Shown here piece after piece: positions 27,237 to 35,523 of a stretch of 64,000 nt of DNA. The notes beneath the pieces were generated by a model. That model had not been told where the DNA came from, searched no databases, and was given only the letters and a program-made list of their open reading frames with translations. How positions within the stretch are numbered: position 1 is the stretch's first letter; each line of letters opens with the position of its first letter. Origin of the DNA: Streptomyces olivochromogenes (GTDB lineage: Bacteria; Actinomycetota; Actinomycetes; Streptomycetales; Streptomycetaceae); assembly GCF_001514115.1 (NCBI RefSeq), contig NZ_KQ948458.1:375523-439522 (forward strand). Direction: 5' to 3'. The translations under genes and the position numbers were made by a program.

Positions 27237-27506
27237 TCAACGCCGGTTGCGTCGGCGTGGGCGCCACGGAAGCCAGTTGGCAGCCGCTTCCAAGACATCC
27301 ACGATGTCCCGTCTGTCAGCACGAAGCAATGCGATCACTACGGTCACCAACAAAGTGGAGAGGAAGAGCAGAAAGGCGATGCCCAGCCATGGCATCGCAT
27401 TCGTTGGAAGCTGTAACAGGCTGCTGACCACGGCCGGATTCTCCAAACGAAGATCTAGGGCTGTCTGCGGGCCCTCGAGAGTTGCGAATAAACGAGAAGC
27501 CATCAC
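27237..27506 (-). CDS. Small single-pass membrane protein
   Basis: An 89-aa protein with one strong membrane helix (AMPWLGIAFLLFLSTLLVTVVIALL) and a basic C-terminus (WLPWRPRRRNRR). It lies between two genes on the same strand, with gaps of 48 and 7 bases. Function unknown. Confidence 0.6.
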   Translation of the reverse strand: MMASRLFATLEGPQTALDLRLENPAVVSSLLQLPTNAMPWLGIAFLLFLSTLLVTVVIALLRADRRDIVDVLEAAANWLPWRPRRRNRR

Positions 27507-27554
27507 TCTGAGCAGGCAGAGACTCTCGCAGGATTGAGGAGGCGAGAGACTCAG

Positions 27555-28682
27555 TCAGGGCAGAGCGCGGTCAGCGGTCGTAGCCTGGTTCGCGGCATTG
27601 GTGATGGCTCTGAAGGCCTGACCCCTGGCGGGTCCCCGGGGAGCTGGTTCTGGGGCATGCCGGAGTGCCGACGAGACCCGGGCTCGCGGAGAGAATCGAG
27701 CAGGCACGCGGACGGCGACGCGACGATGGGCGTCGTAGGCCTGTGGGCTGGCGAGCAGCCGGGCGGAGCGCTCGGCGGATCGGCGAGGGAATCGGAGTTG
27801 TAGCTCACCGGCCTGTTCGAGTTGAGGCCGCCCGTTGAAGGTGCACTGGTTTGAGTACTCGGTCTCGCAACTACAGTGCGAGTCTGTCCAGTCGAGTCTG
27901 AGTCCCCAGACCTCATTGTTGAGGAGATGGAGGAATGTCTCGTGGTGAGACGAGGCACGCGTAGCCAGCGGCTGGTACTGCGTCTCCAGGATCCATTGCT
28001 CCCCAACATCGGCTGGGTTGGTCCACGCCGTGGTGTACAGGGGGATGCCCATGGTTCGCAGAAGCCCGATGCGCCGGAGTAGGCCGCTGGCAAGCCAAGC
28101 GGTGCTCCCGTCCGCACAGCGGTGGACGGCTCTATGACCGGGGTGCCCGGTGTAGGCGAGTTCCGCGGCGGTCCACTCGTGGGGCCGTTCGTGACTGCAC
28201 AGCCGCAGTCCTGCGCGACACATCTCCTTATCCGTCTCAGCAAGGCGGCTACGCCACGCTTTTCGGTGGATGCCGGTGATGTGGATCGTGGCGTCCGTAT
28301 CGAGGAGGTGCAGGACAAGCCCGTCTCGGCCCGTCTCGGTGATACGGCAACCCGGCACTCCGTAGACATCGCCGGTGGTTGGGTCGTATCGGGGTACGAG
28401 GGCGTTGGCCAACTCGGAGGCCATGTTGTCACCCTCGACTGCAATCGAGAGGCCGTCAGGTCGTGGATAGACGTACTTGATACCCCAAGGGTGGATGGGG
28501 CTGTTCGACGGCCAGCAGATCCGTCGGACCACCCATTGCTCCAACAAGCGCTGGTCGGCGTTGGCCTCCGGGATGAGGAACTCGCCTTCGCTTGAACGTA
28601 CGGCCTCGTTGGCCAACTCAAGCGGCATGCCGGTAAAGAGGGAAAGAGCTTTGGCGTCACGCGCTCGACTCGTCTGCCGCAC
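27555..28682 (-). CDS. Hypothetical protein, 375 aa
   Basis: A soluble protein with a non-random, Trp/His/Cys-bearing composition up to about residue 300 (for example IHPWGIKYVYPRPDGLSIAV and CRAGLRLCSHERPHEW), then an Arg-rich tail. No known family. It heads a likely three-gene set with the two genes downstream on the same strand. Confidence 0.55.
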   Translation of the reverse strand: MRQTSRARDAKALSLFTGMPLELANEAVRSSEGEFLIPEANADQRLLEQWVVRRICWPSNSPIHPWGIKYVYPRPDGLSIAVEGDNMASELANALVPRYDPTTGDVYGVPGCRITETGRDGLVLHLLDTDATIHITGIHRKAWRSRLAETDKEMCRAGLRLCSHERPHEWTAAELAYTGHPGHRAVHRCADGSTAWLASGLLRRIGLLRTMGIPLYTTAWTNPADVGEQWILETQYQPLATRASSHHETFLHLLNNEVWGLRLDWTDSHCSCETEYSNQCTFNGRPQLEQAGELQLRFPRRSAERSARLLASPQAYDAHRRVAVRVPARFSPRARVSSALRHAPEPAPRGPARGQAFRAITNAANQATTADRALP

Positions 28683-29138
28683 GGAGGATCCCTTTCGGCC
28701 GCAGCGCCAACCCGACCGTGACGCTCGGCGGTTGAGTGGGAGTCCCGCAAGCGCAATTCGTTTCCAGCGACGGTGTCAGTTCGACTGTCTTCTGCACCCT
28801 CTCGCGCTCCGTCGGGTCGGGGTGAGCGCTGGCGCACGGCATCCGTAATGCCTCAATGCGCATGTTACGGCAAGCAAGTCGGTCCCGGGCAACCTCGCGT
28901 GGCCTCGGCTGAGATGAGGCTGTATCGACGGCGGCGTTCCTGCTCATGCCCAGGACCCCTTCACCGAGTCCGGGGAAGGGGAGCAACTTGCGATCCTGGG
29001 CCTTCCTCTGGAGCAGGAGATCTGCGCCTGCGTGAACGGCACGGTTTCGGCGCCCTGCGGCTGTGGGACCTTGGTCGGCCTCACTGTCGAGCTGTATTCG
29101 CGAGCAAGGAGGGCGCGGAGACGGAGCGCAAGGTCGGT
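28683..29138. other. Intergenic stretch, nothing firm
   Basis: No convincing gene on either strand. It separates two divergent hypothetical genes and should hold their promoters. Confidence 0.4.
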
Positions 29139-29465
29139 GTGCGCGTCGACTACGAAGGTCATCGCACCCGTGGCAGCTATGACCGGGATACGAAGCGGAT
29201 CGACATCACATCGGGGCCGCTTGCGGGGCAAAGCCTCAAGACACCCACTGGGGCGGCCCGGGCGGTGGTGGCGCACTACAAGCCGGACGTCAATCCAAAC
29301 CGCAACGGCACGGCACTGCCTGCTTGGTTCAGCTTCGCGCTCTTCGTGTCCGTCTTCGCTGCCGTACTGCTCTTCACTTACGGACATAACGGAGCTGCCG
29401 CTCGCATCGCTCCTGTACGTGACACGCTGAGCGTGATGCCCCATGGCGGGGGCGGGGCGTCATGA
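29139..29465 (+). CDS. Small membrane protein with RAMA-like domain, start uncertain
   Basis: The N-terminal half (RVDYEGHRTRGSYDRDTKR, then SLKTPTGAARAVVAHY) resembles the RAMA/DUF domain found beside modification enzymes, in which a basic loop precedes a 'SPSAAA' helix. One membrane segment (AWFSFALFVSVFAAVLLFTY) follows. No good start codon with a ribosome site is visible; the GTG at 29139 is a guess and the gene may be 5'-truncated. Confidence 0.5.
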   Translation: MRVDYEGHRTRGSYDRDTKRIDITSGPLAGQSLKTPTGAARAVVAHYKPDVNPNRNGTALPAWFSFALFVSVFAAVLLFTYGHNGAAARIAPVRDTLSVMPHGGGGAS

Positions 29466-29602
29466 TGTTGAAGCCTTCGGCTTGGAGGCGTCGCTTTCAG
29501 CCTGGGCGGCGGGTCGCGTGTCCCGGTTGCTCGGTCCCGTGCGAGCTCGTCGGCACCCGGGTCCGGGCCCGCTTCCACGGCGACGAACTGACGTCGCCGC
29601 GG

Positions 29603-30277
29603 TCACGTCGGCATTCCCCGCTCGGCCAGGCCGCTCTCGTACGCGATGATGACCAGTTGTGCGCGGTCCCGGGCGTGCAGTTTGGCCAGGAGGCTGCCGA
29701 TGTGGGTCTTCACGGTCGGCATGCTGATGACCAGGCGTTCGGAGATCTCCGCGTTGGACAGGCCGTTGGCGATCTGGACGAGGACTTCGTGTTCCCGCTT
29801 GGTGAGACCGACGAGTCGTGGAGCGGGGCGGGGCGTTTCGCCGCGCCGGGAGAAGTTGGCGATGACGCGCCGGGTGACCGTCGGGGCCAGTACGCCCTCG
29901 CCCGTGGCGATGACCCGGATGCCGTCGACCAGGTCGGACGGCGAGGCGTCCTTCAGCATGAAGCCACTGGCGCCCGCCTGAAGGGCCGGGTAGACGTACT
30001 CGTCCATGTCGAACATGGTCAGGGCCAGCACCCGGACACCGGTCAGTGTCTCGTCGGAGCAGATCTCCCGGGTGGCCGCGATGCCGTCGAGAACCGGCAT
30101 CCGGAGGTCCATCAGGACGACGTCCGGGGCGAGTTCGCGGGCGAGCCGGACCGCCGTGGCGCCGTCGCCCGCCTCGCCGACGACCTCCATGCCGGGCGTG
30201 GAGTCGACGAGGACCCGGAAGCTCCCGCGCAGCAGTGCCTGGTCGTCCGCGATCAGTACCCGGACCGACTCGGCCAT
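29603..30277 (-). CDS. NarL/LuxR-type response regulator of the lasso cluster
   Basis: A 224-aa regulator. The receiver has the acidic pair (IADDQ), phospho-acceptor Asp in VVLMDLRMP, and Lys in MLKDASP. A C-terminal LuxR helix-turn-helix (LTKREHEVLVQIANGLSNAE) binds DNA. The start at 30277 is preceded by GGGGAA. It lies 90 bases after the epimerase gene. No kinase adjoins it; the histidine kinase at the far end of the cluster (39495-40628) is the likely partner. A TTGACG box (30339-30344, minus strand) may be its promoter. Confidence 0.9.
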   Translation of the reverse strand: MAESVRVLIADDQALLRGSFRVLVDSTPGMEVVGEAGDGATAVRLARELAPDVVLMDLRMPVLDGIAATREICSDETLTGVRVLALTMFDMDEYVYPALQAGASGFMLKDASPSDLVDGIRVIATGEGVLAPTVTRRVIANFSRRGETPRPAPRLVGLTKREHEVLVQIANGLSNAEISERLVISMPTVKTHIGSLLAKLHARDRAQLVIIAYESGLAERGMPT

Positions 30278-30366
30278 GCGTGTTCCCCGGTTCCTCGTCC
30301 GCTCGAAGGTGACATATGGCATTTTAGCAAGGTCTTGTCGTCAACTCGGCTGCCACGTAGAGCACT

Positions 30367-31689
30367 TCACGCCCCGTCCAGAAGCAGCTCCGCCGTGCCG
30401 TCGACCCCCGCCCCGACCGTCGTACCGTACGACTCCGACAGCCGGGTGACATCGGTGAGGATCTCTTTGGCCTCGGCCTGGTCGGCCAGGCGGGGGCGGC
30501 CCCTGCGGTGCACCGGCAGGCCGAAGCCGAGGTCGACCGGGTGGAGGCGGGCCGTCACGAGGGTGCCGTCGTCGAAGGTGAGGACCGGCAGGAGCGACTG
30601 CCAGTAGCGGCGGTGCGGGGCGAACAGCCGGGTGCCGTGGCCGCCCAGTCGGTCGTAGTAGCGGCCCGGGGTGGGCGGCCGGTCGGTGGTGACCTTGGCG
30701 TAGTCCTCGGCGGAGACGCGGTCGGCCAGTTCGATCTGGCTGACGATGTTGCCGAGGCTGTAGAAGATCGGCCTGTTCCGGTACAGCTCGACGCCGCGCA
30801 GGAAATGCGGGCCGTGCCCGACCACGACGTCCGCGCCCTCGTCGATCATCCGGTGGGCGAAAGCGCGCAGGAACTCGCCCGGTGTCTCGGGCGTCGGGCC
30901 CGGCTCGTGGGAGTGCACGCTCACCACGACGAGGTCCGCGCGCAGGCGGGCCTCACCGACCCAGCGGGAGATCTCGTCGAGGTCGCGCGGATCGCACTCG
31001 GTCGTGAAGCCCGGTTCGTCCGCCGTCAGGAAGCGGGTGCCGAAGAGACTGAGCCGGTCGGGTCCGAGGATGGCGGGGTCGATCCCGAGGAGGGTGCGGG
31101 CCTCGGCCCGGCGGGCGCGCAGGCCCGTCTCGGCGTCGATCGTCCGCAGCACGTCCATCTGAGGAGCCGTCACCCGCAGGGTTGCCGAGTGGCGCAGCGG
31201 GTTGAGGCCCGGTCGGCCAGGCAGTTCCGGCGACGGGTCGGCCGCCTCCTGGCCGGGCAGGAACGTCGTGGTGCAGGCGAGCAGCGCCAGGCTGCCGCCC
31301 GGCCGGTCGACGTAGACGGGCCGGCGTGCGGTGGTGAGGTCGGGGCCGATGCCGGCGAACGGGATCCCCCTGGACCGGAGTTGGTCCACGGTGCCGAGGA
31401 CGCCCTCCGTGCCCAGGTCCATGGCGTGGTTGTTGGCGCAGCCCAGCACGGTGAACCCGGCCGCCGTGATCTCGTCCAGTACGCCGGAGTCCGCGATCAG
31501 GCAGCCGCCGCCGGCCGCGTTGTGCACCGGGTGTCCGCGTCCGTCGTAGGGGACCACCTCCAGGTTGGTGACGGCGAAGTCGGCGCCTTGGAGGAGTTCC
31601 TGGAGCCGTCCGGCGGCCGGGTCGGAGCCGATCACCGCTCCCCGGGTCGCCATGCAGTCGCCGGAGAGCGCCACGGTCAGCCGGGTCAC
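30367..31689 (-). CDS. mslH: CapA-family protein, probable lasso-peptide Trp epimerase (MslH-like)
   Basis: A 440-aa CapA-type metallophosphatase-fold protein. Metal-ligand patterns are LSGDCMATRG, LGCANNHAMDLG and VVGHGPHFLRG. Outside lasso clusters CapA proteins act in poly-gamma-glutamate synthesis, but in the MS-271 cluster the CapA-like MslH converts the C-terminal Trp21 of the precursor to D-Trp (established knowledge). The identical core peptide and position in the operon support that role here. Its ATG overlaps the stop of the DsbA-like gene by four bases. Confidence 0.82.
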   Translation of the reverse strand: MTRLTVALSGDCMATRGAVIGSDPAAGRLQELLQGADFAVTNLEVVPYDGRGHPVHNAAGGGCLIADSGVLDEITAAGFTVLGCANNHAMDLGTEGVLGTVDQLRSRGIPFAGIGPDLTTARRPVYVDRPGGSLALLACTTTFLPGQEAADPSPELPGRPGLNPLRHSATLRVTAPQMDVLRTIDAETGLRARRAEARTLLGIDPAILGPDRLSLFGTRFLTADEPGFTTECDPRDLDEISRWVGEARLRADLVVVSVHSHEPGPTPETPGEFLRAFAHRMIDEGADVVVGHGPHFLRGVELYRNRPIFYSLGNIVSQIELADRVSAEDYAKVTTDRPPTPGRYYDRLGGHGTRLFAPHRRYWQSLLPVLTFDDGTLVTARLHPVDLGFGLPVHRRGRPRLADQAEAKEILTDVTRLSESYGTTVGAGVDGTAELLLDGA

Positions 31690-32417
31690 CGCCGGGCCTC
31701 CGTGACCGCGCGGGTCAGCGCGCCGCCCGGATCGGAGCCGGTGACGTCGACGCGGCGGCCCTCCACCATGACGGTCGGTGTCAGCGCAACCTTGCGGGAG
31801 GCGGCGATGTCGGAGACGTACCGCACCCAGGGCAGGTACGGGGCGTCCTCGACGCAGCGCGCGAAGGACGCCCCGGTGATGCCGGCGTCCCGGCCCGCCG
31901 CGATCAGCTGGGTCTCGCTGAGCCCGGGGCCCTGTTCGGCGGGCTGCTTCGAGAAGAGGACCGTGGAGTACTGCTCGAACCTCCCGGCGTCCGCCGCGCA
32001 GACCGCCGCGGAGGCCGCCCGGGTCGAGTAGCCCGCGGGTGCGCTGCGGTCGTCGAGGAAGGCGACCGGGTGGTAGACGACGCCCACCCCGCCGTGCGAC
32101 CTCAGACCGTCCAGGGCGGCGGTCAGGGCCCGTTCAGTACGACGACATTCCGGGCAGAGGTAGTCGAGGTACACGTCGACCCGTACGGCGCCGGTGGAGG
32201 CGGCCACGCCCGACTTGTCGGCGGCGAGCCCGGCCGGTACGCGGCTCGGTGCCTTGCCGGGGGCCGTGTTGTTCGCCCGGACCAGGCCCGCGCCGACCAG
32301 CGCGGCGGCGGCGACCACCAGGACGGCCACCAGTGACACGATCACCGTGCGCCGTCGCCGGTGCCGTTGGTGCACCATCTCGCGCACCTCGGCGTCCATC
32401 GTCCGTGTGCCGGTCAT
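31686..32417 (-). CDS. Membrane-anchored DsbA-like thiol oxidoreductase
   Basis: A 243-aa protein. A cytoplasmic N-terminus, one membrane segment (TVIVSLVAVLVVAAAALVGAGL) and an extracytoplasmic thioredoxin/DsbA domain with the active pair in YLDYLCPECRRTE (CPEC) and cis-Pro near ALTPTVMVEG. It likely forms the two disulfides of the lasso peptide outside the cell, or keeps the system oxidised with its MauE-like neighbour. Both ends overlap neighbours by four bases. Confidence 0.88.
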   Translation of the reverse strand: MTGTRTMDAEVREMVHQRHRRRRTVIVSLVAVLVVAAAALVGAGLVRANNTAPGKAPSRVPAGLAADKSGVAASTGAVRVDVYLDYLCPECRRTERALTAALDGLRSHGGVGVVYHPVAFLDDRSAPAGYSTRAASAAVCAADAGRFEQYSTVLFSKQPAEQGPGLSETQLIAAGRDAGITGASFARCVEDAPYLPWVRYVSDIAASRKVALTPTVMVEGRRVDVTGSDPGGALTRAVTEARR

Positions 32418-32968
32418 GCTCCTCGCTCCTTCGGGTCCAGGACCCAGCTGTCCAGCGCGTATCGGGTGCGCGGATTCCGGATCAGGAGGGCGGCCGCGCC
32501 GAGCAGCACCAGGTCGCGCGCGATGTCGAGCGCGTAGCCGCGTGCGGCGCCACCGCTGAGCGTGCCCCCGCCGCCGAAACAGCCGCAGTCGATGGACATG
32601 CCCCGTGCCCACACCGAGGCGATGGCCGCCGCATACGCGACCAGCAGGACCGCCGCGCCCACCGCCGCCGCCCTGGTGGCCAGCCCGGCCACGAGCAGCA
32701 GCGCGAGCGCCACCTCGACGAACGGCAGTACACCACCCACTAGTTGGGCCGAGTCGTCGGGCACGATGCGGTAGAGCGCGACCGTCCGTCCGGCTTCCGT
32801 GAGATCTCCGATCTTCACCAGACCGGCGTAGGCCAGGACCACCGTCAGGAGCAGCCGGGCCGCGAGCCGCACCGCCCCCGCCCAGTGCCCTGACGCGGCC
32901 CGGACGGCGGCCGCTGTGGTGACCTCTGTCGTGCTCGCGTCCACCGTGCTCTGTCCTCCCCGGTTCAT
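32414..32968 (-). CDS. MauE/DoxX-like membrane protein
   Basis: A 184-aa protein with four membrane segments. The Cys pair in SIDCGCFGGGG matches MauE-type proteins, which supply oxidising equivalents for disulfide formation. Paired with the DsbA-like gene downstream, it is likely the membrane partner that re-oxidises it. Overlaps both neighbours by four bases. Confidence 0.85.
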   Translation of the reverse strand: MNRGGQSTVDASTTEVTTAAAVRAASGHWAGAVRLAARLLLTVVLAYAGLVKIGDLTEAGRTVALYRIVPDDSAQLVGGVLPFVEVALALLLVAGLATRAAAVGAAVLLVAYAAAIASVWARGMSIDCGCFGGGGTLSGGAARGYALDIARDLVLLGAAALLIRNPRTRYALDSWVLDPKERGA

Positions 32969-33834
32969 GAAGTACGGGAGAACCGGTAGCCGGCGAGGCC
33001 CAGTGCGACCGCCGTGAGGGCGGCCAGGAATCCGAGTTCGGCGGCCATGGGTGGGTGCCAGTCGCCGAGCATCAGCCGGGTCTGTTCCGAGGTGAGCACG
33101 CTCGGTCCTGGCAGGGTTCGGCGGACCGCGTCGACGCCGTACGTCAGCGGGTTGAGTTTGACGACGGTGTTGAGCCAGCCGGGCAGCCCGCCCGGTGGGA
33201 ACATCGCGCCGGAGAAGAACATCAGCGGCATCAGGCTCAGGTTCACCACGACCTGGAAGGTGTCGACCTGTCGGATGGTGACGGCGGCGAGCAGCCCGAG
33301 CGAGGTGAACATGAGGGAGACCAGCAGGAGTTCGAGCAGGACGACCAGCAGCATCGGCGTGTAGCGGATGCTCGCGATCCCGCCGACGGACAGCACCATG
33401 AGGCCGTAGACCGCGCCGGTGGTGGCGCCGCCGAGGGCCAGTCCGAACACGATGGACGCGCGCGGGAACGGCGCCACGAGCATCTGGCGCAGCACCCCCA
33501 GCCTGCGGTCCCACACCAGCGAGATGCCCACCGCGATCGCCGGGGCCTGCACGGACATGACGAGCGTGCCGGGGAACAAGTAGGCCCGGTAGTCGTTCAG
33601 TTGGGCCTTGCCGAGGCTGGACGACGCCGCGTCGAGGCCGGTGCCGAGGACGACGAGGAACAGCAGGGGTGTCACCAGTCCCATGGCCAGGCGCACGGGG
33701 TTGTGCCGCAGCCGGGTCATCTCCCGCCGCCAGAGCAGCAGGACGGGGCGGGCCGGGTTGCGGGACCGGTCGGTCGGTGCTGGTGCGGCGGTGATGTCGC
33801 CGAGTGCGGCGGGTGCGGTGTCGGTCCGGCTCAT
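32965..33834 (-). CDS. ABC-2 type exporter permease (lasso peptide export)
   Basis: A 289-aa DrrB-like permease with six membrane segments and the ABC-2 signature near LMPLMFFSGAMFPPGGLP and LNPLTYGVDAVR. It forms a transporter with the ATPase encoded just upstream, most likely exporting the mature siamycin-type peptide and giving self-protection. Start and stop overlap neighbours by four bases. Confidence 0.88.
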   Translation of the reverse strand: MSRTDTAPAALGDITAAPAPTDRSRNPARPVLLLWRREMTRLRHNPVRLAMGLVTPLLFLVVLGTGLDAASSSLGKAQLNDYRAYLFPGTLVMSVQAPAIAVGISLVWDRRLGVLRQMLVAPFPRASIVFGLALGGATTGAVYGLMVLSVGGIASIRYTPMLLVVLLELLLVSLMFTSLGLLAAVTIRQVDTFQVVVNLSLMPLMFFSGAMFPPGGLPGWLNTVVKLNPLTYGVDAVRRTLPGPSVLTSEQTRLMLGDWHPPMAAELGFLAALTAVALGLAGYRFSRTS

Positions 33835-34796
33835 CGCAGTCCTTCCCCGAGGTTGCCGAGCGTGCGCGGGCCGGTCGGGCTCTCCCGGATGGCGAGACCG
33901 GTGTGGTGCAGGAAGACGTCGTCGAGGGTGGGCGGGGCGATGGCGACCTCGCGTACGGTTACGCCGAGTTCGGTGCACAGGCGGGGCACCAGGGCAGCCG
34001 CCCGCTCGACCCGGAGCAGCAGCCCGTCCGGAGTGGGCTCCGCCGGGAGGCCGAACCGGTCGACGAGAGCGTCGGCGGCTCGCTGGTCGTCGTCGGTGCG
34101 CAGGACGACGAGGTCGGCCCCGATGACGGACTTGAGATCCGCGGGCGTGCCCTCCGTGACGACCTTGCCCCGGTCGATGATCGCGATCCGGTCGCAGTGC
34201 TCGGCCTCGTCCAGTTGGTGGGTGGTGACGAAGACCGTGATGCCCCGCTCCCGCCGCAGCCGCTCCAGGTGGTCCCAGACGGCGGCGCGGGTCTGGGCGT
34301 CCAGTCCGGTCGTCGGCTCGTCGAGGAACAGCACGCTGGGCTCGGCGAGCAGACCACGCGCGATCTCCAGACGACGGCGCAGTCCGGTGGAGAACTGCCG
34401 TACGGGCACCCTGCGGCGCTCGGAGAGGTCCATCAGGTCGAGCATCGAGCCGATCGCCTCGCGGGACGCGCGGCGGGACAGGCCGCACAGGTCGGCCTGG
34501 AAACGGAGGTTCTCGGCGGCGGTGAGGTCCAGGTCGAGGGTCGACTCCTGGAACACGATGCCGATACGGCGGCGGACCTCGGCGGGCTTGGCGGCGACGT
34601 CGAAGCCGGCCACCTCCGCGCGGCCCGCGGTGGGCCGCAGCAGGGTGGTCAGCATGTTGATGGTGGTGGTCTTGCCCGCGCCGTTCGGCCCGAGGAAGCC
34701 GTACACGCTGCCCGTGGGCACGGTCAGGTCGAGTCCGTTCACGGCCGGCGCGGTGCCGTAGTACGCGTAGAGGCCCTCGGCCCGGATCGCCGTCAT
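33831..34796 (-). CDS. ABC exporter ATPase (DrrA-like)
   Basis: A 321-aa ATPase. Walker A GPNGAGKTT, signature FSTGLRRRLEIARGL (LSGGQ position is FSTGL), Walker B VLFLDEPT, and switch His in VTTHQLDEAEH. The C-terminal 90 residues are the DrrA extension. It pairs with the following permease. The ATG at 34796 overlaps the protease stop. Confidence 0.9.
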   Translation of the reverse strand: MTAIRAEGLYAYYGTAPAVNGLDLTVPTGSVYGFLGPNGAGKTTTINMLTTLLRPTAGRAEVAGFDVAAKPAEVRRRIGIVFQESTLDLDLTAAENLRFQADLCGLSRRASREAIGSMLDLMDLSERRRVPVRQFSTGLRRRLEIARGLLAEPSVLFLDEPTTGLDAQTRAAVWDHLERLRRERGITVFVTTHQLDEAEHCDRIAIIDRGKVVTEGTPADLKSVIGADLVVLRTDDDQRAADALVDRFGLPAEPTPDGLLLRVERAAALVPRLCTELGVTVREVAIAPPTLDDVFLHHTGLAIRESPTGPRTLGNLGEGLR

Positions 34797-35263
34797 GAGC
34801 GGCTCCCTTCGGAGGGGCGGAGGGGACGGTCGGAGGTGCTCCGGCGTGCGTCCGGGCGGCGGACCGCCAGGACCGTGCGGAACACGCTGAGTTCGCCGGG
34901 CTCGTCCACCGGCCGCCCGTCGGCCTCCACCCAGGCGTGCGCGCCGAACGGTTCGGTTCTGAATCCCGTGCACCAGTCGGCCCACCTGCCGTGGGCCCGG
35001 CACAGCAGGACGGTGGCCACGGAACGCTGGAGGCAGCCGAGGCCCGCGCAGCGGGTGCTGACCGAGACGACGGACCGGCGGGCGTACGCCACCTCGGCGT
35101 ATCCGGCGGGGCGGGACCCCTTGCTGACCACGCCCAGCACGCGGTGCAGCCGGGCCGGGGGCAGCCGGACCAGCAGCCGGGCCGCCCCGGCGGCGCACCG
35201 AGGAGCGAGCTGTCGGTACCAGGGCAGCCGCGGGGCCTGTTCGGCCACGGCGGGGGTGGTCAC
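34793..35263 (-). CDS. mslB2: Lasso peptide leader protease (B2, transglutaminase-like)
   Basis: A 156-aa cysteine protease that removes the precursor leader. Catalytic Cys in GCLQRSVA, His in EPFGAHAWVE and Asp in PVDEPGEL, as in the PF13471 lasso B2 family. It acts with the separate RRE protein and cyclase encoded upstream. GTG start, overlapping the RRE stop by four bases. Confidence 0.93.
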   Translation of the reverse strand: MTTPAVAEQAPRLPWYRQLAPRCAAGAARLLVRLPPARLHRVLGVVSKGSRPAGYAEVAYARRSVVSVSTRCAGLGCLQRSVATVLLCRAHGRWADWCTGFRTEPFGAHAWVEADGRPVDEPGELSVFRTVLAVRRPDARRSTSDRPLRPSEGSRS

Positions 35264-35523
35264 GAGGCCACCTCCACCAGTTGGGCCGCGCTGAGCGCGT
35301 CGATGAGGGCCTGGACGTCCTGCCGCGCCTGGTCGTCGCTGACCGGGGCCGCGGCGCACAGGCCGGCGGCGGCAGCGTCGGGCGCCGTTCCGTCGAGCAG
35401 CTGGCGCAGGACGCCCGCGCCGGAGTGGTTCAGCTGCCAGTAGCGGCCGCGGCGCCCGTCGAGGAGTACGGCCCCGGAGTCGATGTCGGTGAGAGTGACG
35501 TCGCGGGCGAGGGTCAGCTTCAT
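35260..35523 (-). CDS. mslB1: Lasso peptide RRE protein (B1, PqqD-like)
   Basis: An 87-aa PqqD-like RiPP recognition element. It binds the leader and delivers the precursor to the B2 protease. It starts KLTLARDVTLTDIDSGAVLL and has the winged fold pattern (GRRGRYWQLNHSGAGVL). Split B1/B2 genes are the actinobacterial form of lasso clusters. Confidence 0.92.
   Translation of the reverse strand: MKLTLARDVTLTDIDSGAVLLDGRRGRYWQLNHSGAGVLRQLLDGTAPDAAAAGLCAAAPVSDDQARQDVQALIDALSAAQLVEVAS

Noticed and set aside
33055..35294. Long plus-strand frames across the ABC and lasso genes
   Set aside because: Antisense shadows; the minus strand encodes all expected lasso proteins in order.
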